From Clostridia bacterium (GTDB taxonomy: Bacteria; Bacillota; Clostridia; Christensenellales; Aristaeellaceae), in assembly GCA_017521565.1 (NCBI GenBank), contig JAFXCE010000002.1:25847-89846 (forward strand): a DNA stretch of 64,000 nt, written 5' to 3'. Below the pieces are notes generated by a model. The model made no database searches. It was not told the DNA's origin and was given only the letters and a program-made list of their open reading frames with translations. Positions 51,507-59,788 of the stretch are shown here, piece after piece; the stretch's first letter is position 1, and the number at the start of each line of letters is the position of its first letter. The position numbers were made by a program, and so were the translations under genes.

Positions 51507-53369
51507 TTACAGCTGCGCGGCGAGATCGACGATCTCCATCGAGCGGCGGATAAACGCCGTCATCTGCTCGGCCTCAAGCGGCTGGCGGGACAGCTCAGCC
51601 AGATCATACAGCTGGCGGGCGAGCAGCAGGCTGCGCTCGTCCTTCTCGCGGCCGGCGAGCTTGCGGATGGTCTTGCTGCGGCTGTTCATGACCACGGAGT
51701 ATTTCGCCGGCATGGCGAACTCGCTGCGGCCGTAGATGCGCGCCATATCGCCAAAGCGGCGGGTCTGCTCATCCTCGATGAGCATCAGCGGAATGCTCTC
51801 GTTGGCCAGCGGCTTGATTTCGACGGTCAGGTCGTCCTTGCCGGCGGCCTCGCGGATGAGGCCGGTCAGCTTGTCGCTGTCAAGCGCCTCGGCGTCCTCT
51901 TCGCTGGTCAGGCTGTCGAGCTCCGCGTCCACGCGGCAGAACCTGAACTTGCTGTCCGCGCCCGCGCTGTATTCCATGTAGGAGACGAAGTTCACGTCGA
52001 TCGCCTGATCGAGTACGGCAACGTCGATGCCGCGCTCGGTGAACAGGCGGATGGCCGCATCCTGACGCGCAGCGTCGGAGGTGTAGACCATCTTGTTTTC
52101 CAGCTTTTCGCCGTTTGCGCGCTTGTATTCCTCGAGCGTGACATACTTGCCCTCGGTGGTCTTAAACAGCAGGCAGTCCTTCATGCGCTCGGCGAATTTC
52201 TCGTCGCGCATCATGCCGTACTTGATGAACGGATGGATATCCGGCCAGAAGCCCTCGTAGGTTTCGCGCTCGGTCTTGAACATACCGGTGAGCTTGTCGG
52301 CAACCTTCTTGGTGATGTGCGTGGAGATGCGGCGGACGTAGCCGTCGTTCTGCAGGAAGGAGCGGGAGACGTTGAGCGGGAAATCTGCGCAGTCGATCAC
52401 GCCCTTGAGCAGCATCAGGAACTCCGGAATGACCTCCTTGATGTTGTCGGCGACAAAGACCTGACCGGAGTACAGCTTGATCTGGCCCTCGATGCCGCCG
52501 AACTGCTCCTTGAGCCTGGGGAAGTAGAGAATACCCTTGAGCTTGAAGGGGTAGTCCACGTTCAGGTGAATCCAGAACAGCGGATCGTCGTACCCGTTGA
52601 ATACCTTGCGGTAGAAGGCCTTGTAGTCCTCGTCCGTGCAGTCCTGCGGGGCCTTGGCGTAGAGCGGATGGGTATCGTTGATCGGGGTTTCGGTCTTTTC
52701 TTCTGCTGCGTTCTCCCCGCCCTCGCCGGAGACCTTCACATCCTCCTCCTTGATCTCGTCAAGGTAGATCGGGAAGGCCATGAAGGAGCAGTAGCGCTCA
52801 AGCACCTCGCGCACGCGCCAGACGTTCAGGAATTCCTCCTCCGCGTCGTTCACGTGCAGGGTGATGGTCGTGCCGCGGGCAGCGCGCTGGCCTTCGGTCA
52901 TGGTGAACGCCATGCCATCCTCGCTCTCCCAGTGAACGGCCTGCGCGCCGTCGCGGAAGGAAAGGGTATCGATCTCCACCTTGTCCGCGATCATGAACAC
53001 AGAATAAAAGCCCAGGCCGAAATGGCCGATGATGCCGGAATTCTCCTGGTCCTCTTCCTTGGCGTATTCCTCCAGGAAGGATTTCGCGCCGGAGAAGGCG
53101 ACCTGATTGATGTTGCGCTCCACTTCTTCCTGCGTCATGCCCACGCCGTCGTCGATGAAGCGCAGCACCTTCGCCGCCTTGTCGACCTGAACGCGCACGC
53201 TGCAGCCCTCGGCCAGCTTATAGTCGACCATGCGCAGCTTGGTGATCGCGTCGCAGGCGTTGGAGACGACCTCGCGGATAAAAATATCCTTATCGGAATA
53301 GAGCCACTTTTTGATGATCGGCATGATGTTCTGCGCATCGATCGAAACGTTGCCCTGAATCGGATTCAT
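51507..53369 (-). CDS. htpG: Hsp90-family chaperone HtpG
   Basis: 620 residues. N-terminal ATP site: EVVSNACDAITKLR (Asn), DDGVGM and IGHFGLGFYSVFMIAD; middle domain LPLNVSRSFLQND-type block with DFPLNVSRSFLQND. A cytosolic dimer that helps fold and protect proteins. ATG 53369 is chosen because AGGAGGT lies 6 nt before it; an in-frame extension to 53411 crosses the promoter. A CIRCE element stands upstream, so HrcA control is likely. No hrcA gene in the window. Confidence 0.97.
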   Translation of the reverse strand: MNPIQGNVSIDAQNIMPIIKKWLYSDKDIFIREVVSNACDAITKLRMVDYKLAEGCSVRVQVDKAAKVLRFIDDGVGMTQEEVERNINQVAFSGAKSFLEEYAKEEDQENSGIIGHFGLGFYSVFMIADKVEIDTLSFRDGAQAVHWESEDGMAFTMTEGQRAARGTTITLHVNDAEEEFLNVWRVREVLERYCSFMAFPIYLDEIKEEDVKVSGEGGENAAEEKTETPINDTHPLYAKAPQDCTDEDYKAFYRKVFNGYDDPLFWIHLNVDYPFKLKGILYFPRLKEQFGGIEGQIKLYSGQVFVADNIKEVIPEFLMLLKGVIDCADFPLNVSRSFLQNDGYVRRISTHITKKVADKLTGMFKTERETYEGFWPDIHPFIKYGMMRDEKFAERMKDCLLFKTTEGKYVTLEEYKRANGEKLENKMVYTSDAARQDAAIRLFTERGIDVAVLDQAIDVNFVSYMEYSAGADSKFRFCRVDAELDSLTSEEDAEALDSDKLTGLIREAAGKDDLTVEIKPLANESIPLMLIEDEQTRRFGDMARIYGRSEFAMPAKYSVVMNSRSKTIRKLAGREKDERSLLLARQLYDLAELSRQPLEAEQMTAFIRRSMEIVDLAAQL

Positions 53370-53416
53370 ATCAAAGACCTCCTGAAAAAAGTCATATTCA
53401 GCTTGTAACACAGCGT

Positions 53417-53445
53417 ATTGTAGCGCGAATGTCAGGGAATGTCAA
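53417..53445 (-). promoter_or_regulatory. sigma-A promoter of htpG
   Basis: On the minus strand: TTGACA (53445-53440), 17 bp, TACAAT (53422-53417). The leader is about 40 nt. Confidence 0.88.
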
Positions 53446-53452
53446 GATGATT

Positions 53453-53479
53453 TTAGCACTCTCTGGTTGAGAGTGCTAA
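53453..53479. promoter_or_regulatory. CIRCE element (HrcA operator)
   Basis: TTAGCACTC - 9 nt - GAGTGCTAA, a perfect match to the CIRCE consensus. It lies 7 bp upstream of the htpG -35, between htpG and the divergent GltD-like gene. Confidence 0.95.
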
Positions 53480-53525
53480 AATCCTGTCTGCGGTCAGTAA
53501 GATGGCGATATCCGGGAGATAAGGC

Positions 53526-53554
53526 TTTATTCCAGGGCGAAAAAAGCGTATAAT
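53526..53554 (+). promoter_or_regulatory. possible promoter of the GltD-like gene
   Basis: TATAAT at 53549-53554 with a poor -35 TTTATT (53526-53531) at 17 bp. Confidence 0.45.
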
Positions 53555-53597
53555 GATCATAAACAGCCATCTTAACGCCATGGAAAGGACGAAACGT

Positions 53598-54848
53598 ATG
53601 TCTGTACATATTCTTGCGGAAGCGCGCCGCTGCCTGAACTGCAGCGTGCCCCTGTGCCAGAGCGGATGCCCGATTCATACGCCGATTCCCAAGGTCATCC
53701 GTACAATGCTGGACGGAGATCCCAACGAAGCAGGAAAGATTCTTTTTGAAAACAACCCGCTTACGGCAATCTGTTCGCTGATCTGCGATCATGAGAAGCA
53801 GTGCGAGGGGCACTGCGTGCTGGGCAGCAAGGACATGCCCGTCCGTTTTTCGGATATTGAGAATTACCTCTCCACGGCATACACCAGCAAGGCAAGCGAA
53901 GGCCCCGTGCCGCGCAACGGCATGCGCGCCGCGATCATCGGTTCCGGCCCGGCGGGCCTGACCATCGCGGTTGTGCTTGCGCGCAAGGGCTATCAGGTGA
54001 CGATCTTTGAAAGCCGGGATCAGATTGGCGGCGTGCTGCGCTATGGCATTCCGGAATTCCGTCTGCCCAAGGCGCTGCTCAGCGAGTTTGAGTATCATCA
54101 TCTCATCCTCAAGGGCATCAGGATCCGCCCGAATACGACCATCGGCGCGGCCATCAGCATTGAGGATCTGCTTTCCGACGGCTATAAGGCCATCTTCGTC
54201 GGAACGGGTATGTGGCAGCCCAATACGCTGCATATCCCGGGCGAAACGCTTGGAAATGTGCATTTTGGCATCAACTATCTCTACAACCCGGACAGCTACC
54301 ATCTGGGCGAGACGATCAATGTCATCGGCGCGGGCAACGCCGCGATGGACGTATGCCGCACGGCGCTGCGCAAAGGCGTGCGCCATGTGAACTGCTTCTC
54401 CCCCAATGGGAAAATTGCAGCGTCGCGGCATGAGTATGACTATGCAAAGCTGGAGGGCGTGAAGTTCTTCTTGAACAAAAAGCCGATTCAGATTGTGGAT
54501 GAGGGTGTCATCTTTGATGACATCGTCGAATACGCGGATGGCACATATGAAACGGTGCCCGGTTCCCGCCGCCTGTATGAGGCGGACAGCACCATCATCT
54601 CCATCAGCCAGGGGCCGCGTTCCCGCCTGGTGGGCACCACGGAAGGCCTGCAGGGCAACCGCCGCGGCCTGATTGCCGTGGATGAATATGGCAGGACGAG
54701 CCGCGACGGCGTGTTTGCCTGCAGCGATACGGTGGCCAACGCGAGTTCCGTTGTGGAGGCGGTGGCGCAGGCCAAAAGGGTTGCGTATGCCATGGATGCA
54801 TACATGCAGGGGCGCAGAATCGGCGGTCTGGGTTGGATGAAAGATTGA
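53598..54848 (+). CDS. GltD-like FAD/Fe-S oxidoreductase (glutamate synthase small-chain family)
   Basis: 416 residues. N-terminal iron-sulfur ligands C12-x2-C15-x4-C20-x3-C24 and C59, C63, C69, C73; FAD site IIGSGPAGLTIA; second dinucleotide site VIGAGNAAMDVCR; C-terminal DGVFACSDTV. This is the beta-subunit family that feeds electrons from NAD(P)H to a partner (GltB, dihydropyrimidine dehydrogenase PreT, NfnB). No large-subunit gene is adjacent, so the partner is unknown and stand-alone use is possible. ATG 53598 has AAAGGA upstream. Divergent from htpG across a CIRCE element. Confidence 0.9.
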   Translation: MSVHILAEARRCLNCSVPLCQSGCPIHTPIPKVIRTMLDGDPNEAGKILFENNPLTAICSLICDHEKQCEGHCVLGSKDMPVRFSDIENYLSTAYTSKASEGPVPRNGMRAAIIGSGPAGLTIAVVLARKGYQVTIFESRDQIGGVLRYGIPEFRLPKALLSEFEYHHLILKGIRIRPNTTIGAAISIEDLLSDGYKAIFVGTGMWQPNTLHIPGETLGNVHFGINYLYNPDSYHLGETINVIGAGNAAMDVCRTALRKGVRHVNCFSPNGKIAASRHEYDYAKLEGVKFFLNKKPIQIVDEGVIFDDIVEYADGTYETVPGSRRLYEADSTIISISQGPRSRLVGTTEGLQGNRRGLIAVDEYGRTSRDGVFACSDTVANASSVVEAVAQAKRVAYAMDAYMQGRRIGGLGWMKD

Positions 54849-54888
54849 CCGGGCGATATCAGACAGGATTGAGTGTGACAAAAGGCAT

Positions 54889-56124
54889 ATGAAAAAGTCG
54901 TTTTCACCGCTGCAGAGGACGCTTCTGATCACCTGCACGGTTATCTACACGGCAGCATATATCTGCCGCCTGAATGCGTCCGCCGCGCTGGGCGGCATCA
55001 TGGGGAATCTGTCCCTGTCCATGGCGCAGGCAGGCGCGCTGCAGACGGTGTTCGCCGCCGTCTATGCCGCAGGGCAGCTCATCAACGGTACGATCGTCGA
55101 TCGCGTCAATCCGGCAAAGTATATGCTGACGGGCATCCTCGGCTCGGCGCTGTGCAATCTAGCGATGGGCCTTTGCAGCGCATATCCGGCGCTGATCGCG
55201 GTCTGGGCGCTCAATGCGGCGTTCCAGTCGATGATGTGGACGCCGATCATGCGTCTGGTTGCGCTCCATTTCAAGGACGTCCGCGTTCGCGAGCGCGCGA
55301 ACATGACGCTTGCGCTGACGCTGATCGTGGGTCATTTTCTGGCGTGGGCGATTTCCGGGTTCCTCTGCGCGCGCGTGGGCTGGCGGTATGCGTTTATCGC
55401 GCCGGGTGTGGTTGCGCTGCTTGTTTTTTCTGTCAGTGCGCATGTCCTTACAAGAAGCGGCCTTTGCCGCTACGAACGCAGCGCGCAGGGCGGCGCGGCG
55501 GCGCTTGCCGGCGTCAGGACGGTCAGCGTGCTTGCCTCCACGGGCTTTTTCCTTGTGCTGGCAACCTGCCTGCTCTATGGCTTCATCCGTGACGGTGTGG
55601 TCACATGGACGCCGACGATCCTCAATCAGATCGGCGGAGGCGAGGCTGTGACGTCCACGGCGTTCAGCCTGATTCTGCCGGTGATCAACATCAGCGGCGT
55701 GGTGACGGGCTTTACCCTGTGCCGCCGCGGTGTAAGGCCGCACGGTGTGGCGGCGGCGCTGATGGCGCTTTCCGTGGTCTGTGCGCCGGCGCTGATGCTC
55801 ACCTCCGGCATGCTCAGGACGGCGGTGCTGCTGGGGCTGATCTGCGCGGGCATGTACGGTGCGAACACCATGCTCACCGCGCTGATTCCGCTGGAATACA
55901 ACTGCGTCGGCAAGACGGGCATGACCGCCGGATTGATCGACAGCGTGATCTATGCCGGCTCGGCGTTTTCAGGCGTGGTGGGCGGCGGCATCTACGAGAC
56001 GCTGGGCAGGAATACGCTCTATGGCACATGGGCGGCGGCAGGAATGGCGTCCGTCGTGCTTCTGGCTGCTGCGGGCAGGATGAGCGCAAGATACTGGAGG
56101 GCGCACCGCGGGCAGGAAGAATAA
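54889..56124 (+). CDS. MFS transporter, organophosphate antiporter (OPA/GlpT-UhpT)-like
   Basis: 411 residues, about 12 helices. The first helix ITCTVIYTAAYICRLNASAAL and TGILGSALCNLAMG are like OPA-family hexose-phosphate or glycerol-phosphate antiporters. The substrate is unproven. It starts 40 bp after the GltD-like gene on the same strand and is probably co-transcribed; the ribosome site (AAAAGG) is close to the ATG. A bidirectional terminator follows. Confidence 0.82.
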   Translation: MKKSFSPLQRTLLITCTVIYTAAYICRLNASAALGGIMGNLSLSMAQAGALQTVFAAVYAAGQLINGTIVDRVNPAKYMLTGILGSALCNLAMGLCSAYPALIAVWALNAAFQSMMWTPIMRLVALHFKDVRVRERANMTLALTLIVGHFLAWAISGFLCARVGWRYAFIAPGVVALLVFSVSAHVLTRSGLCRYERSAQGGAAALAGVRTVSVLASTGFFLVLATCLLYGFIRDGVVTWTPTILNQIGGGEAVTSTAFSLILPVINISGVVTGFTLCRRGVRPHGVAAALMALSVVCAPALMLTSGMLRTAVLLGLICAGMYGANTMLTALIPLEYNCVGKTGMTAGLIDSVIYAGSAFSGVVGGGIYETLGRNTLYGTWAAAGMASVVLLAAAGRMSARYWRAHRGQEE

Positions 56125-56155
56125 AGGCCGAAAAGAAGAATAAAGACAGAAAAAT

Positions 56156-56186
56156 TGCAGGGGTCTCCCGTTTGGGAGGCCCCTGC
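56156..56186. terminator. bidirectional terminator between convergent genes
   Basis: GCAGGGGTCTCCC / GGGAGGCCCCTGC stem with a GTTT loop, between the MFS gene and nagA. Confidence 0.85.
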
Positions 56187-56211
56187 TTGATTATACCTGC
56201 TGAATGGATGA

Positions 56212-57345
56212 TTATACTTCCTTGCCGGCGAGGAACACGCGCTTGCTCGCGTAGCCCTCGGAGCAGATGATGAAGTCCGCCTGCTTGCCGGTCTCGATGG
56301 AGCCGACAACGTCCTGTGCGCCGATCGCGCAGGCCGGGTTGTAGGTCGCGGCGCGGATGGCGTCCTCCTCAGCGATGTTCCAGGAGAGGACGTTGGTCAG
56401 GCAGTGCCACATGTTGGACGCAGAGCAGGCGATGGTGCCGTCTGCAACGAGCTTGGCCACGCCGCCCACCAGCTGCGCGATCTGACCGCCGATGTCAAAG
56501 GTCGTGCCATCCGGCTGACCGGCGCAGCGGCCGGAGTCAGAGACGATGATCATGCGCTCGCCGCCGAACATCGAGAAGGCGAGGCGCACGGACGCCGGAT
56601 GGATGTGCATGCCGTCGCAGATGATCTCCGCGCGGACGTTCTTGTTTTCCACAGCGGCGGGGATCACGCCCGGGTTGCGATGGTGGATGCCCGGCATGGC
56701 GTTATACAGGTGGGTCAGATGGGTCACGCCGGCGTCGACCGCAGCCTTCGCGTGGTCATAATCGGAATCGGTATGCGCAATGGAAACCGTGCACAGCTCC
56801 TTCGCCTTGGCGACGAACTCTGCAGCGCCCGGCAGCTCCGGTGCGACATCCACAATGCGGATCAGGCCGCTGCAGTCGTCATAGAGCTTCTTGAAGCCTT
56901 CGAAGTCCGGCCCCTTGAGGTAGTCCGGATTCTGCGCGCCGCGCTTCTTGTAGGAGAAGTACGGGCCTTCCATCTGGATGCCGCGCAGGACGGCGCAGCC
57001 CTCGGGCTTTTCCTGAGCGAGCTTCACCGCCGTGGCAAAGGCCTTTTCGAGCACATCGTAGGGCAGCGTCATGGACGCAGGGGCAAAGGATGTGACGCCG
57101 CAGCTCAGATAGAACTTCGCCATCTCGACCAAACCCTCGTAATTGCCGTCGGAGAAGTCATAGCCGGAATTGCCATGGCTGTGTACTTCGATCAGGCCGG
57201 GGATGACGGTCGCGCCCTCAAGGTCAATGGCGTCCTCGGGTACGTTTTCCGGCAGGATCGAGCCGAACTTGCCATCCACGACCTCAAAGGCGCCGGTCTT
57301 GAACGTAAAATCACCGGTAAAAATTCGGGCATTTTTGTAGAACAT
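56212..57345 (-). CDS. nagA: N-acetylglucosamine-6-phosphate deacetylase
   Basis: 377 residues, standard for NagA, which makes glucosamine 6-phosphate and acetate. Seen: VIPGLIEVHSHGNSGYDF (the HxH metal motif as HSH), THLYNAMPGIHHRNPG and IVSDSGRCAG with the catalytic Asp. ATG 57345 has AAGGAGA upstream. It lies 11 bp after the ROK-like kinase gene on the same strand; together they suggest amino-sugar use from a peptidoglycan, chitin or mucin source. No nagB in the window. Confidence 0.95.
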   Translation of the reverse strand: MFYKNARIFTGDFTFKTGAFEVVDGKFGSILPENVPEDAIDLEGATVIPGLIEVHSHGNSGYDFSDGNYEGLVEMAKFYLSCGVTSFAPASMTLPYDVLEKAFATAVKLAQEKPEGCAVLRGIQMEGPYFSYKKRGAQNPDYLKGPDFEGFKKLYDDCSGLIRIVDVAPELPGAAEFVAKAKELCTVSIAHTDSDYDHAKAAVDAGVTHLTHLYNAMPGIHHRNPGVIPAAVENKNVRAEIICDGMHIHPASVRLAFSMFGGERMIIVSDSGRCAGQPDGTTFDIGGQIAQLVGGVAKLVADGTIACSASNMWHCLTNVLSWNIAEEDAIRAATYNPACAIGAQDVVGSIETGKQADFIICSEGYASKRVFLAGKEV

Positions 57346-57356
57346 ATTCTTTCTCC

Positions 57357-58589
57357 TTATTTCTTGATTTCCGGCAGCGTCGCTGCAGCGACGGACTGGC
57401 CCACGCGGCGGGTCTTTTCGTCCGGGAGCATGACTTCGAGCTTCTTCGCCAGCGCCGGGAATTCATCCTTGAGGATGTCGTTGCACACGCTCAGGATGAT
57501 ATCGCCGCCCTTGCCGCTCATCACGCGGCCGAGCATCATCATGTGTTCAATATCGTAGAATTGGTTGTAGAGCACGACGGTATACGCCAGATATGCGCCG
57601 ATGGTCTCGTAGATCGCAGCGGCGCGCGGATCGTCCTCGGCCATCAGGCTCTGTACGACCTTGAGCTTCTCCGCCGGGCTAAGCGCAGGGTCAAGCTCGA
57701 TGCCGGCAAACGGAGCGAGCTTGATGACAGCATCCTGAGAGAAATACTTGCAGCCCACGCCATAGTCGGTGGACCACTCGTCCTGCATCGCGCCCGCCTG
57801 CAGATCGACCGGGGCGAACGCCAGCTCGTTGAGCCAGCCCAGAACGTTCTTGTCCCTGTCGACATAGCCGACAGCTTCGCTGGTGCCCATGGCAATGCCC
57901 ATGATATTGCCAACGCCAAGGCCCATCGCGCCGGCGAGCGCAGACACGTCGCCGTCGTTGGCCACGACGATCGGCACGTCGCCGATCGCGTCCACGCGCG
58001 GCATCTTGCTTGCGGCGGTCTTGAATGCCTCGACGATGTGGCCGTAGTGATAATCCGGATCCTCCTGCAGCTTCGGGAACCAGACAACTTCTTCAGAATA
58101 GACGCACTCGCCGTCGATCACGGCGGAAACCTTGCGGTCGGAGCCGCCGGCGTCAAAGCCGATGCGGCAGCCATCGGTGTGGCCGCCCATGGGCTGGGCA
58201 CACTCGTTGGCGGCGGGGCAGGCTTCAAGCGGCAGATCGAGAACCTCAAGCTCGCGCTCGTAGAGCTGGCCGACGAATTCATGGTCAAAGTGCCGTTCGC
58301 CCTCAGGCGTATAGGCGGCCTTGAGCTTTGCGGCGATGTCGCTGCAGCCGCAGATGCTCACGCGGAAACCGCCGATGGACCAGAGCAGGAACTTGACGTA
58401 GCGCTCCACATAACGGTAATCGGCGTCAAGCATTTCCTTTGTGCCGTAGATCTTGGTATGATGGACGGAAACCTTGCCGCCCTCGCGCTCCACGGCGATG
58501 GCAATGGGCTGCTCTGCGCCGGCGAGGTAGGCCTCGCGCCAGACGCCGAACGGAATGAAGGTCTTGTCGAGCTTGGGTGCGTGCTTCAT
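57357..58589 (-). CDS. ROK-like sugar kinase with N-terminal extension
   Basis: 410 residues, against about 300 for ROK glucokinases. The phosphate-binding loop is GFDAGGSDRKVSAVIDGE at about 150, so roughly 140 residues of unknown fold precede it. ANDGDVSALAGAMG corresponds to the catalytic Asp region, and GIAMGTSEAVGYV to the second phosphate loop. The usual ROK zinc-cysteine cluster is not evident. By position with nagA it may phosphorylate N-acetylglucosamine, which is an inference. The start codon has no ribosome site of its own; a short leader frame (58617-58591) ends 1 bp before it, so coupled translation is likely. Confidence 0.8.
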   Translation of the reverse strand: MKHAPKLDKTFIPFGVWREAYLAGAEQPIAIAVEREGGKVSVHHTKIYGTKEMLDADYRYVERYVKFLLWSIGGFRVSICGCSDIAAKLKAAYTPEGERHFDHEFVGQLYERELEVLDLPLEACPAANECAQPMGGHTDGCRIGFDAGGSDRKVSAVIDGECVYSEEVVWFPKLQEDPDYHYGHIVEAFKTAASKMPRVDAIGDVPIVVANDGDVSALAGAMGLGVGNIMGIAMGTSEAVGYVDRDKNVLGWLNELAFAPVDLQAGAMQDEWSTDYGVGCKYFSQDAVIKLAPFAGIELDPALSPAEKLKVVQSLMAEDDPRAAAIYETIGAYLAYTVVLYNQFYDIEHMMMLGRVMSGKGGDIILSVCNDILKDEFPALAKKLEVMLPDEKTRRVGQSVAAATLPEIKK

Positions 58590-58590
58590 T

Positions 58591-58617
58591 TCATAATGAG
58601 ATGCCTAAATACTGCAT
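58591..58617 (-). CDS. eight-residue leader ORF upstream of the ROK-like kinase
   Basis: ATG at 58617 follows the strong site AAAAGGGGGAAG and reads MQYLGISL before TGA at 58591; the kinase ATG is 1 nt beyond (TGAAATG). It is likely to bring ribosomes to a gene that has no site of its own. Confidence 0.5.
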   Translation of the reverse strand: MQYLGISL

Positions 58618-58676
58618 GATGCTTCCCCCTTTTGCAGTCATGCCGCAGGACATGCGGCGGCTTATTTGTTGCTTAT

Positions 58677-58705
58677 ATTATAGCCTCTCAGACCCGCTTT
58701 GTAAA
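58677..58705 (-). promoter_or_regulatory. sigma-A promoter of the ROK-nagA operon
   Basis: On the minus strand: TTTACA (58705-58700), 17 bp, TATAAT (58682-58677). Confidence 0.85.
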
Positions 58706-58730
58706 GTTAGTGAATATGCAAACTTTACAA
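58699..58730. promoter_or_regulatory. inverted-repeat operator overlapping the ROK-nagA -35
   Basis: TTGTAAAGTT (58699-58708) and AACTTTACAA (58721-58730) are perfect 10-bp inverted arms with a 12-bp spacer, centres two helix turns apart, covering the -35 TTTACA. This is the expected form of a dimer-binding repressor site; the regulator is not in the window. Confidence 0.75.
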
Positions 58731-58749
58731 GGCAATCGCCATAAAACCA

Positions 58750-58779
58750 TTGAAAATGACGCATAATCGGACATATAAT
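58750..58779 (+). promoter_or_regulatory. sigma-A promoter of moxR-DUF58-DUF4129
   Basis: TTGAAA (58750-58755), 18 bp, TATAAT (58774-58779). Confidence 0.7.
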
Positions 58780-58840
58780 AAGCGTATCGGAGAAGAGCAT
58801 GCTGCCTGCCCGGGCGGCCTGAAGGAGAGGAAAGAACGCT

Positions 58841-59788
58841 ATGGAATACAGCCGCGTCAGCGCGCTTGCGCATGCGCTGAAAGAAAGCATCGGAAAGGTC
58901 ATCATTGGCAGGGAGGAAGAAATCGAGCTCGTGCTTGCCGCGCTGTTTGCGGGCGGCCATGTGCTGCTGGAGGACGTCCCCGGAACGGGCAAGACCACGC
59001 TGGCCAAGGCGCTGGCGCGCTCGCTTGACTGCGCGTTTGCCCGCGTGCAGTTCACGCCGGATCTGCTCCCCGCAGACGTGACCGGCACGCGCGTATACAG
59101 CCAGCAGACCGGTACGTTCAGCTTCATCAAGGGTCCGGCGTTTACGAATATCCTGCTGGCGGACGAGATCAACCGCGCGACCCCGCGCACGCAGTCCGCG
59201 CTGCTTGAATGCATGGAGGAGCGGCAGGTGACCGAGGGCGGCGTGACCTATCCGCTGGCCTCGCCCTTTCTGGTCATCGCGACGCAGAACCCTGTGGAGA
59301 CGCAGGGTACTTTTCCCCTGCCCGAGGCGCAGCTGGACCGCTTCATGATCCGTCTGTCGATGGGCTGTCCGCAGGGAGAGGAAGCGCTGGCGATGATGAG
59401 GCGCTTTATCCGCAATCAGCCGATGGAGACGGTTTCGCCCGTCGCGAAGGGGCAGGATGTGACCGCTGCCGCGGCGCTGATTCGCACCTGCGCTGTCAGC
59501 GAGGACGTCATGCGCTACATGATCGCCCTGTGCGAGGCGGCGCGCGACCCCGATAAGGTGCGCCTTGGCCCGTCCCCGCGCGCGCTGCTGGCGCTGATGC
59601 GCTGCACGCAGGCGCTTGCTGCGATCCGCGGGCGCGATTATGTGATCCCGGATGACGTGAAGGCGCTGGCCGTTCCGGTGCTGGCGCATCGCATCATCCT
59701 GCGCGGCATGCATCATCAGCTGACCGGGGAGGCGTTTGTCCGCGCGCTGCTGGATCAGGTGCGCGTGCCGACCGAGGAACGCGCATGA
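58841..59788 (+). CDS. MoxR-family AAA+ ATPase
   Basis: 315 residues. Walker A VPGTGKTT (46-53), Walker B LLADEIN, sensor 1 VIATQNPVET, and the MoxR block TPRTQSALLECMEERQVT. MoxR ATPases act as chaperones for partners with von Willebrand or DUF58 domains; here the next gene is a DUF58 protein that overlaps it by 4 bp (ATGA). First gene of a three-gene operon with its own promoter; GGAGAGGAAAG precedes ATG 58841. Confidence 0.95.
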   Translation: MEYSRVSALAHALKESIGKVIIGREEEIELVLAALFAGGHVLLEDVPGTGKTTLAKALARSLDCAFARVQFTPDLLPADVTGTRVYSQQTGTFSFIKGPAFTNILLADEINRATPRTQSALLECMEERQVTEGGVTYPLASPFLVIATQNPVETQGTFPLPEAQLDRFMIRLSMGCPQGEEALAMMRRFIRNQPMETVSPVAKGQDVTAAAALIRTCAVSEDVMRYMIALCEAARDPDKVRLGPSPRALLALMRCTQALAAIRGRDYVIPDDVKALAVPVLAHRIILRGMHHQLTGEAFVRALLDQVRVPTEERA

